From contig NZ_BKCG01000003.1 in the NCBI RefSeq assembly GCF_008974325.1, positions 248,001 through 312,000 on the forward strand: DNA of 64,000 nucleotides, read 5' to 3'. Position 1 is the first letter of the stretch; every line of letters begins with the position of its first letter. The DNA comes from Patiriisocius marinus. Its GTDB lineage: Bacteria; Bacteroidota; Bacteroidia; Flavobacteriales; Flavobacteriaceae. Shown piece after piece: positions 62,746 through 64,000 of the stretch. Made by a program: the position numbers and the translations under genes. Under the pieces are notes generated by a model. The model was not told the DNA's origin. It did no database searches and worked only from the letters and a program-made list of their open reading frames with translations.

Positions 62746-63846
62746 TTAGTTTCTTGAAGGTCTATTTCCACCCATTCCTTTTGATCCAGATCTAATTTCT
62801 TTTTCTGAAAGAAAACCATCACTATTAGAATCTAAATTAGTGAAATCACTTTTCAAAGGTCCTTTTACTTCATTTATTGATAGTTTACCATCTTTATTAG
62901 CATCAAAATCTTTAATCAATTCTTTAGCACTTTTACGTCTTCCACCTGGGCCACCTTGTTGAGTACTAACTTCTCCCATTAAACAACGACTTACATAAGG
63001 AAATTCCTGAGTCACCAAATACATATATTGTCCATCAATTGTGATACCATTACACTCATCTAAATCACCTGAACCATCAATAAACTCAAAGTCAGATCCA
63101 TAAGCTCCATCGTGGTTTGACCCTTTAATCGCAATATTCATAGTATTCATAGGGTTAGAATAAGTACAATCTTCCCCTTCTCTAGTTCCATCAACTAAAC
63201 TATAACTTGGTTGATACGCATGACTTTTAGAGTAGTACATTGGAAAACCGTCGTGGGCAAATCCTACGTGTATTAAATCTACTCCAGTATCATTAGATTT
63301 AATTATTGATGTAGGCGTACCGTGATAGTGGTATTCACCAGTAGGTTGAACGTGGGCATTATTAAAATCTAACCCTAAATCTATAATATTTTGAAAAGCT
63401 TCTACTCGATAGTTTTCTCCAGTATCGCATACCACAACCTCTGCTGTTCCAGGTTCAAATTTCACTCCATTTAAAGCAACTCCTGGTTCTCTTACCCAAG
63501 ATGGATTTCCTGTATTAACTGGATTTAAAGGAAATTCATAAGTCTTATTTTGAGCGGTAATTGTATTAGGATTACCTTGGTTAGGAAATGTACCTGTTTC
63601 ATGATTTGGCAACGCATTTGTAACCATTTTACGAGAGGTTTCATTTAGAATCATTTTAGTTTCAGTACCGTGATCATTATCCACTAAACTATATGTACCA
63701 AAATAATCTGAAACAGTTTTAGCTGTATCGTGTGAATGAGATCCATCTGTGTGTACATGACTATTCGATTTTTTATTGCTTGTGCATCCTAAGATACTTA
63801 AAAGTATAAAAGCGGCTAATGCGATTGATAGGTTTATATATTTCAT
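62746..63846 (-). CDS. YHYH-domain lipoprotein with C-terminal EF-hands
   Basis: 366 residues. Lipobox LSILGC (Cys21), then a His-rich stretch (SHVHTDGSHSHD). The YHYH domain (about 90-295) has the motif GEYHYHGTP and GFAHDGFPMYY. Two EF-hand loops lie near the C-terminus (DANKDGKLSINE and DSNSDGFLSEKE), so it should bind calcium. YHYH proteins occur on the surface of marine bacteria, with no fixed function; metal binding by the His residues is likely. TTAA-rich repeats lie upstream (63931-63963). Confidence 0.85.
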   Translation of the reverse strand: MKYINLSIALAAFILLSILGCTSNKKSNSHVHTDGSHSHDTAKTVSDYFGTYSLVDNDHGTETKMILNETSRKMVTNALPNHETGTFPNQGNPNTITAQNKTYEFPLNPVNTGNPSWVREPGVALNGVKFEPGTAEVVVCDTGENYRVEAFQNIIDLGLDFNNAHVQPTGEYHYHGTPTSIIKSNDTGVDLIHVGFAHDGFPMYYSKSHAYQPSYSLVDGTREGEDCTYSNPMNTMNIAIKGSNHDGAYGSDFEFIDGSGDLDECNGITIDGQYMYLVTQEFPYVSRCLMGEVSTQQGGPGGRRKSAKELIKDFDANKDGKLSINEVKGPLKSDFTNLDSNSDGFLSEKEIRSGSKGMGGNRPSRN

Positions 63847-64000
63847 AAGTATAAATATTTATTGATAGTATTTTGACGACGAGTACTAGATATCCCTTCG
63901 AAAATTCTACTAATAGTTATTTTCAAAAATGTTATAAAAACGTTAAAGCATACGTTAATTAACTTATAGTACGGTGCGGAATTTTTCATTTTAAATAACT

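Overview
The window is AT-rich chromosomal DNA from a Bacteroidota bacterium, most likely a marine or aquatic member of the Flavobacteriaceae. Reasons: many promoters carry the Bacteroidota -7 box TAnnTTTG 20-37 bases before the start codon. Lipobox signal peptides are frequent. One secreted protein ends in a typical T9SS C-terminal sorting domain. Several families (DUF4494, DUF5916, YHYH, KTSC, S74-type fibre proteins) are typical of this group. The genus cannot be fixed from the sequence alone. I saw no rRNA, tRNA, CRISPR array, insertion sequence or prophage.

Layout. 0.2-8.1 kb: a complete branched-chain amino acid operon (ilvE-D-B-N-C-A, minus strand). It is preceded by two consecutive leader-peptide/terminator units, a tandem attenuator. 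8.5-16.8 kb: an OmpA/DUF937 envelope protein, a lipoprotein, a compact SAM-riboswitch-like RNA in front of an NhaC-type transporter (probable methionine uptake), DUF4494, a one-domain helicase relic next to thiE, and an EamA transporter. 16.9-25.5 kb: minus-strand housekeeping and envelope genes (LLM oxidoreductase, LysM protein, cold-shock protein, an unusual SDR with a zinc ribbon, a Kef K+ efflux pair, MarC). 25.7-28.1 kb: a decaying patch in which a phytase-like lipoprotein and a zinc-type alcohol dehydrogenase carry nonsense codons, beside an intact nitroreductase. 31.9-36.2 kb: a TetR-controlled five-gene cluster that looks like reactive-aldehyde/electrophile detoxification. Two YadA-like surface fibre proteins (29.2-31.6 and 40.5-42.2 kb) share an N-terminal domain.

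45.0-51.0 kb: a membrane-anchored winged-helix regulator is divergent from a YceI-like gene. The YceI promoter and a second promoter 4.5 kb away (at 50.4 kb) carry the same array of 11-bp direct repeats with identical spacing to the -7 box, so a small regulon can be proposed. 51.8-58.5 kb: an OmpR/histidine-kinase pair, a coiled-coil secreted protein, two tiny unannotated peptides and a DUF5916 outer-membrane protein. Both sides of this divergent region carry a second, different family of TTAAC repeats at 10-12 bp spacing. 58.5-64 kb: an M14 carboxypeptidase with a translationally coupled small membrane protein, a patatin-like lipase with a membrane insert, and a YHYH/EF-hand lipoprotein.

The most interesting signals are regulatory: the tandem ilv attenuator, the reduced SAM-I/IV-like riboswitch, and the two direct-repeat regulons tied to neighbouring OmpR-type DNA-binding proteins.
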